A stretch of DNA of 64,000 nucleotides. Origin: Armatimonadota bacterium. Lineage in GTDB: Bacteria > Armatimonadota > HRBIN16. The DNA lies in assembly GCA_026003195.1 (NCBI GenBank), contig BPGU01000003.1, forward strand, positions 62,001 through 126,000. The letters run 5' to 3'. Below, in pieces: positions 24,595-32,335 of this stretch. The notes under the pieces are model-generated. The model ran no database searches, was not told the origin of the DNA, and worked only from the letters and a program-made list of their open reading frames with translations. Positions within the stretch are counted from its first letter, which is position 1; each line of letters begins with the position of its first letter. Made by a program: the position numbers and the translations under genes.

Positions 24595-26372
24595 GGCGCG
24601 TTCTCCAGCAAAACCTCCCGGTCCAGCCACAGGTTTCTGTGTTCGCATGAGGTTTCCGATATGAGCGCACAGCCATAGCAGGCGGGCCCACTATACTTTC
24701 CTAGATAGAAATGATTTTCTGCACAGAGCGGGTCATTCGAGCATGCTTCCGCCAGTTCAATTGCTTTTTGTAAGATACTATCAAAGTACGGAACAAGAGA
24801 AATCAGCCCACCTGAGGAGCCCTCGCTTCCCGGCTGTGTGGCGTACAGCACAATTCCCCCTTTTGCGCTGTCCGATGTGCAATCTATACGGGTGTAAACG
24901 CGCTCACGTATCGCGGCAGAAGAGTAGCCGGCGTCGACAGAAATCGCTCTGATGAGAAAATGGGACAGCGTATGCCACCAGACAAACACAGGGTGCAATT
25001 CAACTTTTTTCTTGTCTCTGAAGAGGTGGTCAGGATAGTCGGTATGTCCGTTCTGCCACGCCTGCTTCCATTTCAGATTCAGAGGGGATTCGCCGCGGCA
25101 GTCAACTGACTCACTGATCAGCGAGATGAAAATACCTTCCCCTAAGAACTCTGTTCCGGGATACCACCTGTTATTGTCTTTATCCGTGAACGATACATCT
25201 ACAACATCAGGAGGCTGAGATGTACCTCCCACCTCCCTTCTGTAACCTGTCTGCACTGTGACCGATCTCAGCCTCAGCAGGGGAGCTATCCTGAACTGAC
25301 ATTTCCTTCTCGGCCCCCACACACATTTTATCTTTGATAGATCCACCTCAAAAAGAACAACTCCAGACCGATCACGCTTGGGAGGGTATCCGTTAACAGA
25401 TGCATTGAGAAGTTCGTCAAACTCTTCCAGTATTAGGTCAGAATAGTTCGATGATCGCAGCTGGCTGATATCCTGTAGTGCTTGCTGTATATCCTGCCAA
25501 TCGTAGCTATTGATTTCTGCACACACAGAACGTTCCAGCAATCCCTCTTTCGCGGTCTTCTCCAGCTCGCTTATAAAGTCAGACTTGCTAGCAAAAGAAT
25601 TTTTGCATGCAATAACCGTCCTTATAGTTCGAGATTCAAGCAAACGGTGAAGTCGTGTAGCACGAGGCGGGATGGTGAAAAGGGTACGCAGCTCAGGTAT
25701 GCGCAGGTTAGCAGCCTGCCTTTGTATCATAAAAGCTTTTTCAGAGCACCCTGGACGCTCGGCACTGTTTCCGATACTCTCCCTTTCGGGAAAGCGACCG
25801 GAGCATTTCCATGCCTGCCTGTAAGCCCAGCCCAAGTTCACCTTTCTGCTGCACTCAGGACACTCAATCTGCACTTGGCTGAGGCTGCTACCCGCTTGGC
25901 ACCAATTATAATACTTTGATTGTCTGGAGCACGAGTTTCCGCCATGTACAACAGCAAACCAGTCCACATCATCCAGATGCCCCTTCGGACAGGCAAGCAC
26001 AAAACGTATCGCCTCTATATGACCTCCTTCGGTATGGCAAACAGGACAGGTTTGGCCGAGGTATAACACATAGCACCCCCGCGGGTGGCATACCGTGCAC
26101 AGGTTCCAAGATGGAAAACTCTTTGTTTTGTAGATATCGCTCGACTCAGGTTTCCCCAGCTCAGCGTTAGAAGGTAGCCGGAAGACCCTAGCTCCAGCGA
26201 GCAACCCCTGAGAAACCCTCTGGTCCGAAATCTCGAAATCCTCCGGCAGGTGTTCGCCGTAGAACAGACCTTTATCCGGGAGAGGGATCAGACGGGGCCC
26301 GTGAACCCCTTCAATGATAGCACCAGGACCATAGGTATAAACGAACTGTGAACGTCTGATGTGCTGGGTCAT
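24591..26372 (-). CDS. drmB: DISARM protein DrmB (DUF1998)
   Basis: 593 residues from the ATG at 26372 (GAGGAGGAGAAG upstream); a TTG at 26387 is less likely. The N-terminal RRSQFVYTYGPGAIIEG and the C-terminal PACYGCALISETSC with NLWLDRE are typical of DUF1998. Many Cys pairs suggest zinc sites (CTVCHPRGC, CPVCHTEGG, CPECSRK). DrmB forms a complex with the helicase DrmA in the DISARM system that loads on free-end or unmethylated phage DNA. It starts 11 bases after the drmA stop and its own stop overlaps the drmC start. Length is in the usual range (~600). Confidence 0.9.
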   Translation of the reverse strand: MTQHIRRSQFVYTYGPGAIIEGVHGPRLIPLPDKGLFYGEHLPEDFEISDQRVSQGLLAGARVFRLPSNAELGKPESSDIYKTKSFPSWNLCTVCHPRGCYVLYLGQTCPVCHTEGGHIEAIRFVLACPKGHLDDVDWFAVVHGGNSCSRQSKYYNWCQAGSSLSQVQIECPECSRKVNLGWAYRQAWKCSGRFPERESIGNSAERPGCSEKAFMIQRQAANLRIPELRTLFTIPPRATRLHRLLESRTIRTVIACKNSFASKSDFISELEKTAKEGLLERSVCAEINSYDWQDIQQALQDISQLRSSNYSDLILEEFDELLNASVNGYPPKRDRSGVVLFEVDLSKIKCVWGPRRKCQFRIAPLLRLRSVTVQTGYRREVGGTSQPPDVVDVSFTDKDNNRWYPGTEFLGEGIFISLISESVDCRGESPLNLKWKQAWQNGHTDYPDHLFRDKKKVELHPVFVWWHTLSHFLIRAISVDAGYSSAAIRERVYTRIDCTSDSAKGGIVLYATQPGSEGSSGGLISLVPYFDSILQKAIELAEACSNDPLCAENHFYLGKYSGPACYGCALISETSCEHRNLWLDREVLLENAP

Positions 26373-26383
26373 TCTTCTCCTCC

Positions 26384-29300
26384 TCAAGTTTCAAAGCCGC
26401 AAGTTTCCTCGATATCCCTCAGAGACTGCGGAGCGTTTTCATAGACGACTTGGAGATCCTTATGATGCTGGTGCTGAGGATCGCCAAGAACCACATGATG
26501 CTTTGGAGCACTGGATATAGCGTATTCGACATAGCGAAGAGAGATCTTCTGTTGACGGGCAACCTGGTGCCACTTGTCCAGAAGTGCACCTGCTTGGTTT
26601 TCGACGTATCCTTCCGAAGGTTGTCGGTAGGGGGGCTGGGCCCGGGCGCGCCGTTCAAGCAGAACAGGTAAGGACTGTACCTCCTTACTTTGTCTCTCTT
26701 TGCTCATCTCCATAGCGTCATCCTCACGATACCATTTAACACTGGTGAACCGCTGATTTCTCAGCACCGCTACAGCAATTGGCCCCGCCGCACGCAGGAC
26801 AACTCCCGGAGCAAAGGGGCTCACCGATATCGGCTCTACAAACCGGTGCAGCTGGGCGTGGTAACCACAGAAGAACTCATAGTGGCTTAGGTCTCTGGGA
26901 CGGGTTGCTCTCAGGAAAGCGACCACCAGAGCACCTGTACGCCTCCCTACACGTCCTGTGGACTGGATGTACGCAGATGTTGTCTTCGGTTGCCCGTGAA
27001 CGACCATCAGACTGATGCGGGGGATATCCACACCAGTGCCAAACATCGAAGTGGTAAACAGCGCCTCTGATGCATCAGGATACTGCCTGTTGAGCGTTTC
27101 CAGCACCGCCGGCAGATGAACAGACGGAGTACGGCTGGAAAGCTCCTGAACCTTTGCATCATCTATCTGCCTCACCGACACTCCTTCCATGGTTGCTATG
27201 TCCTGCAAGCGCTGGGGTATATCCTGTCGATACAGAGCGCGGGCACCACCCAGCTCACGAATTGCGTTAAAGTATCCAGTCAGCGTCCAGAATGGGTCTA
27301 TTTGCGCAGAAGCACACTTGTTTGCCGTATGCAACAGGCGTGCCCAGATGCGTACAACAGGAGTCAACGGCCCCCTGCCGGGCGCGCAGACCCCAACGTA
27401 CAAGCGCCCCGGCTTTCTATCCTGAAGTGGGTGCTCCTGAGCGAAACGGATAAAGAAGCTATCCTTCACGGTCAACCCGGGTGGGGGAAAGGTTTGCAAC
27501 GAGCGGTTGAAAACAGACTTCACCTGTTCTTGGGCTCGCCTGACTGTAGCTGTGGAGGCAATATACTTTGGCGAATGGTTTTCCGCCTCAGAACACAGGA
27601 AGTCTACCGCAGTTTCATAAATACCCACGAGCCCTCCCAGAGGTCCCTCAATGAGGTGAAGCTCATCCTGTAGAATGAGGTCTGGGGGTTCGAGTGATGG
27701 AATAGAAATATAATTACGTGCATTTTTGCTACCGGTGGGGCTGGGGTGTTCCTGACTATCCTGCTGCGAAGGATGTGCATATGGACGATAATATCCCCAA
27801 ATACAGTGATAGTGGTTTACATTGCCAAATAACGCCGAAGCACGGGGTTCGAAAGCGAGGCGAGCAAATTTGTCCACAGTTGCTATCACGATGGAAGGAC
27901 AGCGATGATATACCTGCTCGTCCACAGTGTAAGCAGGGATGGGTACTCTATCGGAATAGTAAGGCTGCCCTTTGAGCCTGAAGGGTTCCTGCGCATAGAT
28001 GCTCAGATTACCATCAGGAAGTTTACAAAGTGGTAGCTTCTCACTGTGGTACGCCTGATAATCTCCCATCGGAGCTCCTTCGAGCCAAGGTATGTGAAGT
28101 GGGCAGTTTGGATTGGGACAGTAGATATCAAAGTCGTAGACGACGGGAGTATCCTGTTTCCCGATGTATCTGCGCATGAAGTAACCGGGGCGAGAGGCAC
28201 GTGCAAAGGCTCTTCTGCCTTTTAACTGGTTGAGAACCTTTTCCACAGCCTGTTGCCACCACTCGTCGACCTCATCCCCAGTCACTTTTTGTTTACACGA
28301 TAGTTCAACCTGCAAGGTATTAAAACCCGGAGATAGAGGATCCACTTTCAGAAGGGTTACCTGAAAGGCACCTTGCTGAGGCTGCGGCAAGCTTGGCGGA
28401 ATGGAAGACAGATTGCTGACAACATAGTAGAGTATATGTGATCCTGCTGAGAGATCAGAAAACGCCAGCAGAGTATTACAGGCTGGGCAGTTCAAGACCT
28501 GAGCCGGTTCTCCTGCTCCTCTGTTGCCATTTAATATGTCAATTGCTCCATAAATGTATCCTTTACCTCCCCATGTCTTACGTAGACGATTGGGAGTAAC
28601 ACCACCTCCGACCCATAATCCTGCACCGAAACGGGAAGACCCCCAGATGAAGTTATCAGTCATATTACACGTTCGCGGTCGCCAGCCGACAGTTCCACAC
28701 TTGCCCAGACCATATACCCTGAGATATTCACAGGCTGTTACCATCTTGAGCGTGCGGCGGAACTGCTGGATGGTCAACAGACGAAGCGTATACCGCGAAA
28801 TGACGGCAACACCAGCGCCTGTCCTGTCACCACTCTCCCGCTTTAGAGCTCTGCGCCTGCGGTAAGCCATGGTGAAGGCTGCCAGTGCAAGGTACGCCTC
28901 CGTTTTACCAGCTCCTGTAGGTACCCACAACAGGTCGCACACATTGCGTTCCGCTGATTGAGGATTGGCGATAGACTCCAGACACATCAGAATAAATGCG
29001 AGCTGAAACGGATGCCACTCCAGTGTTTTCTTACCGTTTCCTTCTGGCCATTGCGCCTGTACAGCCATTGCCTTCATCGCAAAACAGAAAGACAACCGAA
29101 CATCATCGTTCTTAAGCAGAAGATTAACACCCTCCTGTATCCTGTTCGCAACTCGCTCACTTTCGGCTATCAGCTCATTAGCAATCCTTTTCTCGTCTAA
29201 TGGTAGCGATTCTGCCTCAGCACGAAGTCCTCCGATCCACCGCTTGTATCCATCAACCAAGGGTTGAAGCCCTCTTTCCATCTGCTCTGGTTCCCATAGT

Positions 29301-30307
29301 TCCGCGAGTTTGTCTGCACTGGTTTCTGGACCCGGACCGTATTCACTGCACCAACTCAGGAGCGGCGCCTGCACAGCGTAGAGCGGCACAAACTCCGTTC
29401 TGACATCGGGAGGTGAGAAACGCTGGCGGTCCTGTTCCGACAGAAGATCTCCATCAACCCAGTAAAATGGCGGTTGTTTCTGTGCGTCGGGGAAATCCAG
29501 ATTGAGGTTCTCCACCTTCGCCTCCGGGTCAATTTTTCTCCACACAGCAGAACACAGATACCCTCTCGCCAGAACAGGATACTCTCGATACAGAAAATGA
29601 AGTCGCTTATCCTCCTCGTCAGCGGAGGGACAGGTGATAAAGGAAATGATGTTTGTGCCCGGCAAACACGTGACACGTATCTGAGGTTGAAAAACACAGC
29701 ATTCTGTAAAGAACCGCTTTTTTCCCTCGTCCTCCATACCTTGGTTCTGAGCACGCATTCTGTTTACGAGATACAGTATGATGATAAATGTATTGTCTCC
29801 CAGTTGTCTGCGGCGCGCGTATAGCGAAACTTCAGCCAGCATATTATTGCTCTGGCACAGTTTACCTTCTGCGTCAATCCACAGCTCCTGAGCTTCACAC
29901 TGAAACTGGAGGCGCTGAATGCTAAAACGGGGTTTTCTCTCCCACTTTTCGCCCGAACCGCTCTGAGAGTAACGTGCCCAAGTGATGCACACTTCAATCT
30001 CTGGGGCTCCCTCTGCTTGAACAGCAAAAAACAAACCAATAGAGTGCGGTCGACTCTGCGGATCAAGTAATGGCGAGAGAAGAGGAGGTGCAAGGATGTC
30101 CATATCCGCCGACTCGTCTTCTGCGTCTTCGGTGTATCCTTCAGCAGGTAGATCTGCTGTCGCGTCAATATCGCGCTCAGGCTCCTCCTGTGGAGCCAGA
30201 ACGCCAGTGATGTACTCGTTCACGGGACTCTGTAGTAGGGTTTCATACATCCCTCCACGCGGACCAAGTACATCCTTCACCAGTTCAGTGACAAACATCT
30301 CTCGCAT
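26384..30307 (-). CDS. drmA: DISARM helicase DrmA
   Basis: 1307 residues. Walker A (LLWVPTGAGKTEAYLAL) is near residue 460, Walker B (PDLILQDELHLIEGP) near 880, motif III (STATVRRA) just after. FGTGVDIPRISLMVVHGQPK and TTSAYIQSTGRVGRRTG near 1090-1120 are motifs V and VI of an SF2 helicase. The long N-terminal part before Walker A is typical of DrmA. A partial zinc-like pair (NCPACNTLL) lies about residue 610. DrmA together with DrmB binds and unwinds phage DNA. It overlaps the end of the glycosylase gene by 23 bases, and drmB follows at 11 bases. The start at 30307 has AGGAGGAACACGGCAGTC upstream. Confidence 0.93.
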   Translation of the reverse strand: MREMFVTELVKDVLGPRGGMYETLLQSPVNEYITGVLAPQEEPERDIDATADLPAEGYTEDAEDESADMDILAPPLLSPLLDPQSRPHSIGLFFAVQAEGAPEIEVCITWARYSQSGSGEKWERKPRFSIQRLQFQCEAQELWIDAEGKLCQSNNMLAEVSLYARRRQLGDNTFIIILYLVNRMRAQNQGMEDEGKKRFFTECCVFQPQIRVTCLPGTNIISFITCPSADEEDKRLHFLYREYPVLARGYLCSAVWRKIDPEAKVENLNLDFPDAQKQPPFYWVDGDLLSEQDRQRFSPPDVRTEFVPLYAVQAPLLSWCSEYGPGPETSADKLAELWEPEQMERGLQPLVDGYKRWIGGLRAEAESLPLDEKRIANELIAESERVANRIQEGVNLLLKNDDVRLSFCFAMKAMAVQAQWPEGNGKKTLEWHPFQLAFILMCLESIANPQSAERNVCDLLWVPTGAGKTEAYLALAAFTMAYRRRRALKRESGDRTGAGVAVISRYTLRLLTIQQFRRTLKMVTACEYLRVYGLGKCGTVGWRPRTCNMTDNFIWGSSRFGAGLWVGGGVTPNRLRKTWGGKGYIYGAIDILNGNRGAGEPAQVLNCPACNTLLAFSDLSAGSHILYYVVSNLSSIPPSLPQPQQGAFQVTLLKVDPLSPGFNTLQVELSCKQKVTGDEVDEWWQQAVEKVLNQLKGRRAFARASRPGYFMRRYIGKQDTPVVYDFDIYCPNPNCPLHIPWLEGAPMGDYQAYHSEKLPLCKLPDGNLSIYAQEPFRLKGQPYYSDRVPIPAYTVDEQVYHRCPSIVIATVDKFARLAFEPRASALFGNVNHYHCIWGYYRPYAHPSQQDSQEHPSPTGSKNARNYISIPSLEPPDLILQDELHLIEGPLGGLVGIYETAVDFLCSEAENHSPKYIASTATVRRAQEQVKSVFNRSLQTFPPPGLTVKDSFFIRFAQEHPLQDRKPGRLYVGVCAPGRGPLTPVVRIWARLLHTANKCASAQIDPFWTLTGYFNAIRELGGARALYRQDIPQRLQDIATMEGVSVRQIDDAKVQELSSRTPSVHLPAVLETLNRQYPDASEALFTTSMFGTGVDIPRISLMVVHGQPKTTSAYIQSTGRVGRRTGALVVAFLRATRPRDLSHYEFFCGYHAQLHRFVEPISVSPFAPGVVLRAAGPIAVAVLRNQRFTSVKWYREDDAMEMSKERQSKEVQSLPVLLERRARAQPPYRQPSEGYVENQAGALLDKWHQVARQQKISLRYVEYAISSAPKHHVVLGDPQHQHHKDLQVVYENAPQSLRDIEETCGFET

Positions 30308-31016
30308 GACTGCCGTGTTCCTCCTGTATTGAAACTGTACTCATGCCAGAAGAACAGTACATTCGAACCGGACACGATAGACACGCTGGATTGCGACTTC
30401 TACACACCGTTGCTCCCAAGTCGATGAGCGCAAAGTTGAAGTCTCTGGGACACTCTTTATCCAGAAGGCGGTTCAGCACACTCCGAAACAGCCTGCTGCG
30501 CCTTGAACCATCGGTAATCCGCAGACCAAACAATCTCCCAACAATCCTGACGGTGTTCGTATCAAGGAGAGCCTCAGGGTATCCCCATGCAAAACACCTT
30601 ACCGCTGAGGCAATATAGTGGCTTATGCCTGGCAGCGATTGTAACTGTGCACTGTCTTCAGGCAAAGTGCCTCCGTGCTTTTCCACAATTTGCTTTGCCA
30701 TCTCGTACAGCAACCGTACTCTCCAGATCAGCCCGGCTGACCGAAGCTCATCCTCAACTTCTTGGTAGTCTGCGACAGCCAGTCGTACAACATCTGGAAA
30801 CCTGCGCAGAAAGCGATGATACAGAGAAACTACCTGCTCTGCACGGGTTCTGTGCAGCAGGATTTCAGCAACAAGTATTCTATACGGGTCGCGAGTCTGC
30901 CTCCACGGAAAAACTCGCTGATTATCCTTCCACCATCTGAGCAGATCGCGGCGGAAGGCGACGACGTCGAATTCCGCAGGGAGGTGCCACTCTAGTTTCT
31001 GTCTCTCTGCACTCAA
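30285..31016 (-). CDS. Mig.MthI-like DNA mismatch (G:T) glycosylase of the HhH-GPD superfamily
   Basis: 243 residues with a TTG start that overlaps the methyltransferase stop (TTGA). It follows the MutY/endonuclease III layout: VFPWRQTRDPYRILVAEILL, then HRTRAEQV, LPGISHYIASAVRCFAWGY and LLDTNTVRIVGRLFG. The 4Fe-4S site is C205-x6-C212-x2-C215-x5-C221. Tyr134 stands where endonuclease III has a catalytic lysine, and Asp152 is the conserved acid. The tyrosine is the mark of Mig.MthI, the thymine glycosylase that sits beside a 5-methylcytosine restriction-modification system in Methanothermobacter and removes T from G:T mismatches caused by 5mC deamination. An A:G (MutY) specificity is less likely because the MutY C-terminal NUDIX-like domain is missing. 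It is embedded in the DISARM operon between drmMII and drmA. Confidence 0.85.
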   Translation of the reverse strand: MSAERQKLEWHLPAEFDVVAFRRDLLRWWKDNQRVFPWRQTRDPYRILVAEILLHRTRAEQVVSLYHRFLRRFPDVVRLAVADYQEVEDELRSAGLIWRVRLLYEMAKQIVEKHGGTLPEDSAQLQSLPGISHYIASAVRCFAWGYPEALLDTNTVRIVGRLFGLRITDGSRRSRLFRSVLNRLLDKECPRDFNFALIDLGATVCRSRNPACLSCPVRMYCSSGMSTVSIQEEHGSHARDVCH

Positions 31017-31957
31017 GAACCATCACGCTCCAGCATTTCCCGAATGATTCGTGCACAGGACAATGATACCACCGGGCTGACAGCATCTGCAATCATCTGG
31101 TATTTTTTCGACATGGCAAGACCTTCTGGCAGGCGAAACCCCCGGTCAAAACCCATGATACACAGGGCTTCACGCACAGATATTACACGCAATGGGAAGC
31201 TGTTTTGTCCTGCTTCTGGATGCAGGATATAGGTCTTCATAATATTTCCAAACGAAGGGGCAGGTCTTTCATAATTCAACCGGTACCAGCCGTATTTACC
31301 CGTCTTGTAGTACTTTTCATAACGCCCGATGGTGTGAAGCTGTGGCCAGACGTGGTCTGGATATTCACCACGCTGAAAATCTCTCAGCCATCCTATTGCC
31401 GAACCCACAGTTGCTGGCTCTTTCTGGTTCATTTTAAGGCGCAGGAAGAACTCGCTTGCCCCCGACCGAGACCTTCGTATACCTATGGTAAACAAACGGT
31501 GCCTTGCTACAGGCGCGCCGAAATTGCTGTAACATACCACCTCACGGTCGACCGTATATCCGTTCTTGAGCATGTCCTCAACCGCACAACGATACCTTTC
31601 ATCGTTCCGCAAGAGGGGAACATTTTCCATAAAGAAAATCTCAGGACGGATCTCTAAGACATGCACAAAAAAGATATCCAGCAAGCCACTGTCTGGGTGT
31701 TTGTCGCCACGACGCATTATATTCAGACTCGACCATGGGCGGCATGGAGGGCCTCCAATGACTACAGGGGTATTTTCGAAAGTTGTGTAGACGGATTCAC
31801 TTACCAGATCAACCTGCAATGCAGTGCCGATATTGTTGATTTCGAATATCTGCTTCGTAGCTGGCTCAACGTCGACGCCCGTGACCCTGAAGCCAGCTTT
31901 TCTGAAACCTGCGGATAGCCCACCAACGCCTGCGAATAAATCGAGGACATTCAGCAT
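31013..31957 (-). CDS. drmMII: DISARM 5-methylcytosine DNA methyltransferase DrmMII
   Basis: 314 residues. Motif I (DLFAGVGGLSAGF, residues 6-18), motif IV with catalytic Cys72 (IGGPPCRPWSSL), motif VI (MENVPLL, about 110-116), motif VIII (ARHRLFTIGI), a target recognition region and motif X (GNIMKTYILH...; ADAVSPVVS) are in normal order. It would mark host DNA at a cytosine so that the DrmAB complex spares it. The recognition sequence cannot be read here. The ATG at 31957 has AAAGGATGCTGA upstream. It is the first gene of the operon, and its stop overlaps the start of the glycosylase gene. A C-rich base composition of the neighbouring genes is absent. Confidence 0.92.
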   Translation of the reverse strand: MLNVLDLFAGVGGLSAGFRKAGFRVTGVDVEPATKQIFEINNIGTALQVDLVSESVYTTFENTPVVIGGPPCRPWSSLNIMRRGDKHPDSGLLDIFFVHVLEIRPEIFFMENVPLLRNDERYRCAVEDMLKNGYTVDREVVCYSNFGAPVARHRLFTIGIRRSRSGASEFFLRLKMNQKEPATVGSAIGWLRDFQRGEYPDHVWPQLHTIGRYEKYYKTGKYGWYRLNYERPAPSFGNIMKTYILHPEAGQNSFPLRVISVREALCIMGFDRGFRLPEGLAMSKKYQMIADAVSPVVSLSCARIIREMLERDGS

Positions 31958-32024
31958 CCTTTCTCAACCTCGTTGCCAGGTTTTCTGCTAACCTTTATTG
32001 GCGCAAGGAACTGCAGATTCCTCC

Positions 32025-32039
32025 AAGTGATATACACTT
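32025..32039. promoter_or_regulatory. Small inverted repeat upstream of the DISARM operon
   Basis: AAGTG-atata-CACTT lies 68 bases upstream of drmMII. It overlaps a possible TATATC -10 box on the minus strand. It is a candidate operator only, with 5-bp arms. Confidence 0.3.
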
Positions 32040-32073
32040 ATATGTTCTTAGACAGGCGCATGAGGAGGCGAAC

Positions 32074-32258
32074 ATGAGGATTCGGCAGGATCACAAAAAC
32101 GATGCTCTGTATCTGAGGCAGGATGAGGCGGCAATCGTGGACTCGGAAGAGTCCGTCCTAGTGTTACCCTGGGCTACGATGAAAACGACAATGTCGTCGG
32201 TATCGAGAGATTGGGTTTGAGTGAGCGTGTAGAATCGCAAAACCTGAACAGTGTGTAG
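32074..32258 (+). pseudogene. Frameshifted DUF2283 fragment
   Basis: A start at 32074 with TGAGGAGGCGAAC upstream reads MRIRQDHKNDALYLRQDEA, the DUF2283 N-terminus. After about residue 28 the family pattern continues in another frame (GYDENDNVVGIERLGL, stop at 32256-32258), so one frameshift around 32150-32163 has split the gene. DUF2283 proteins are tiny, often near toxin or defence genes. Together with the operator-like repeat at 32025 and the terminator at 32287 it accounts for the 378 bases between drmMII and the giant propeller gene. Confidence 0.65.
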
Positions 32259-32286
32259 AGAGAAACAATCACCTGAGAAACAAGAA

Positions 32287-32314
32287 CCCCTCTCCCAAAC
32301 CTCTGGGAGAGGGG
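32287..32314 (-). terminator. Terminator of the giant propeller gene
   Basis: CCCCTCTCCC and GGGAGAGGGG form a perfect 10-bp stem. On the minus strand TTCTTGTTTCTC follows, a U-rich tail. It is 22 bases past the stop at 32336. Confidence 0.7.
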
Positions 32315-32335
32315 CGAGGGAGAGAGCAGCACCCC

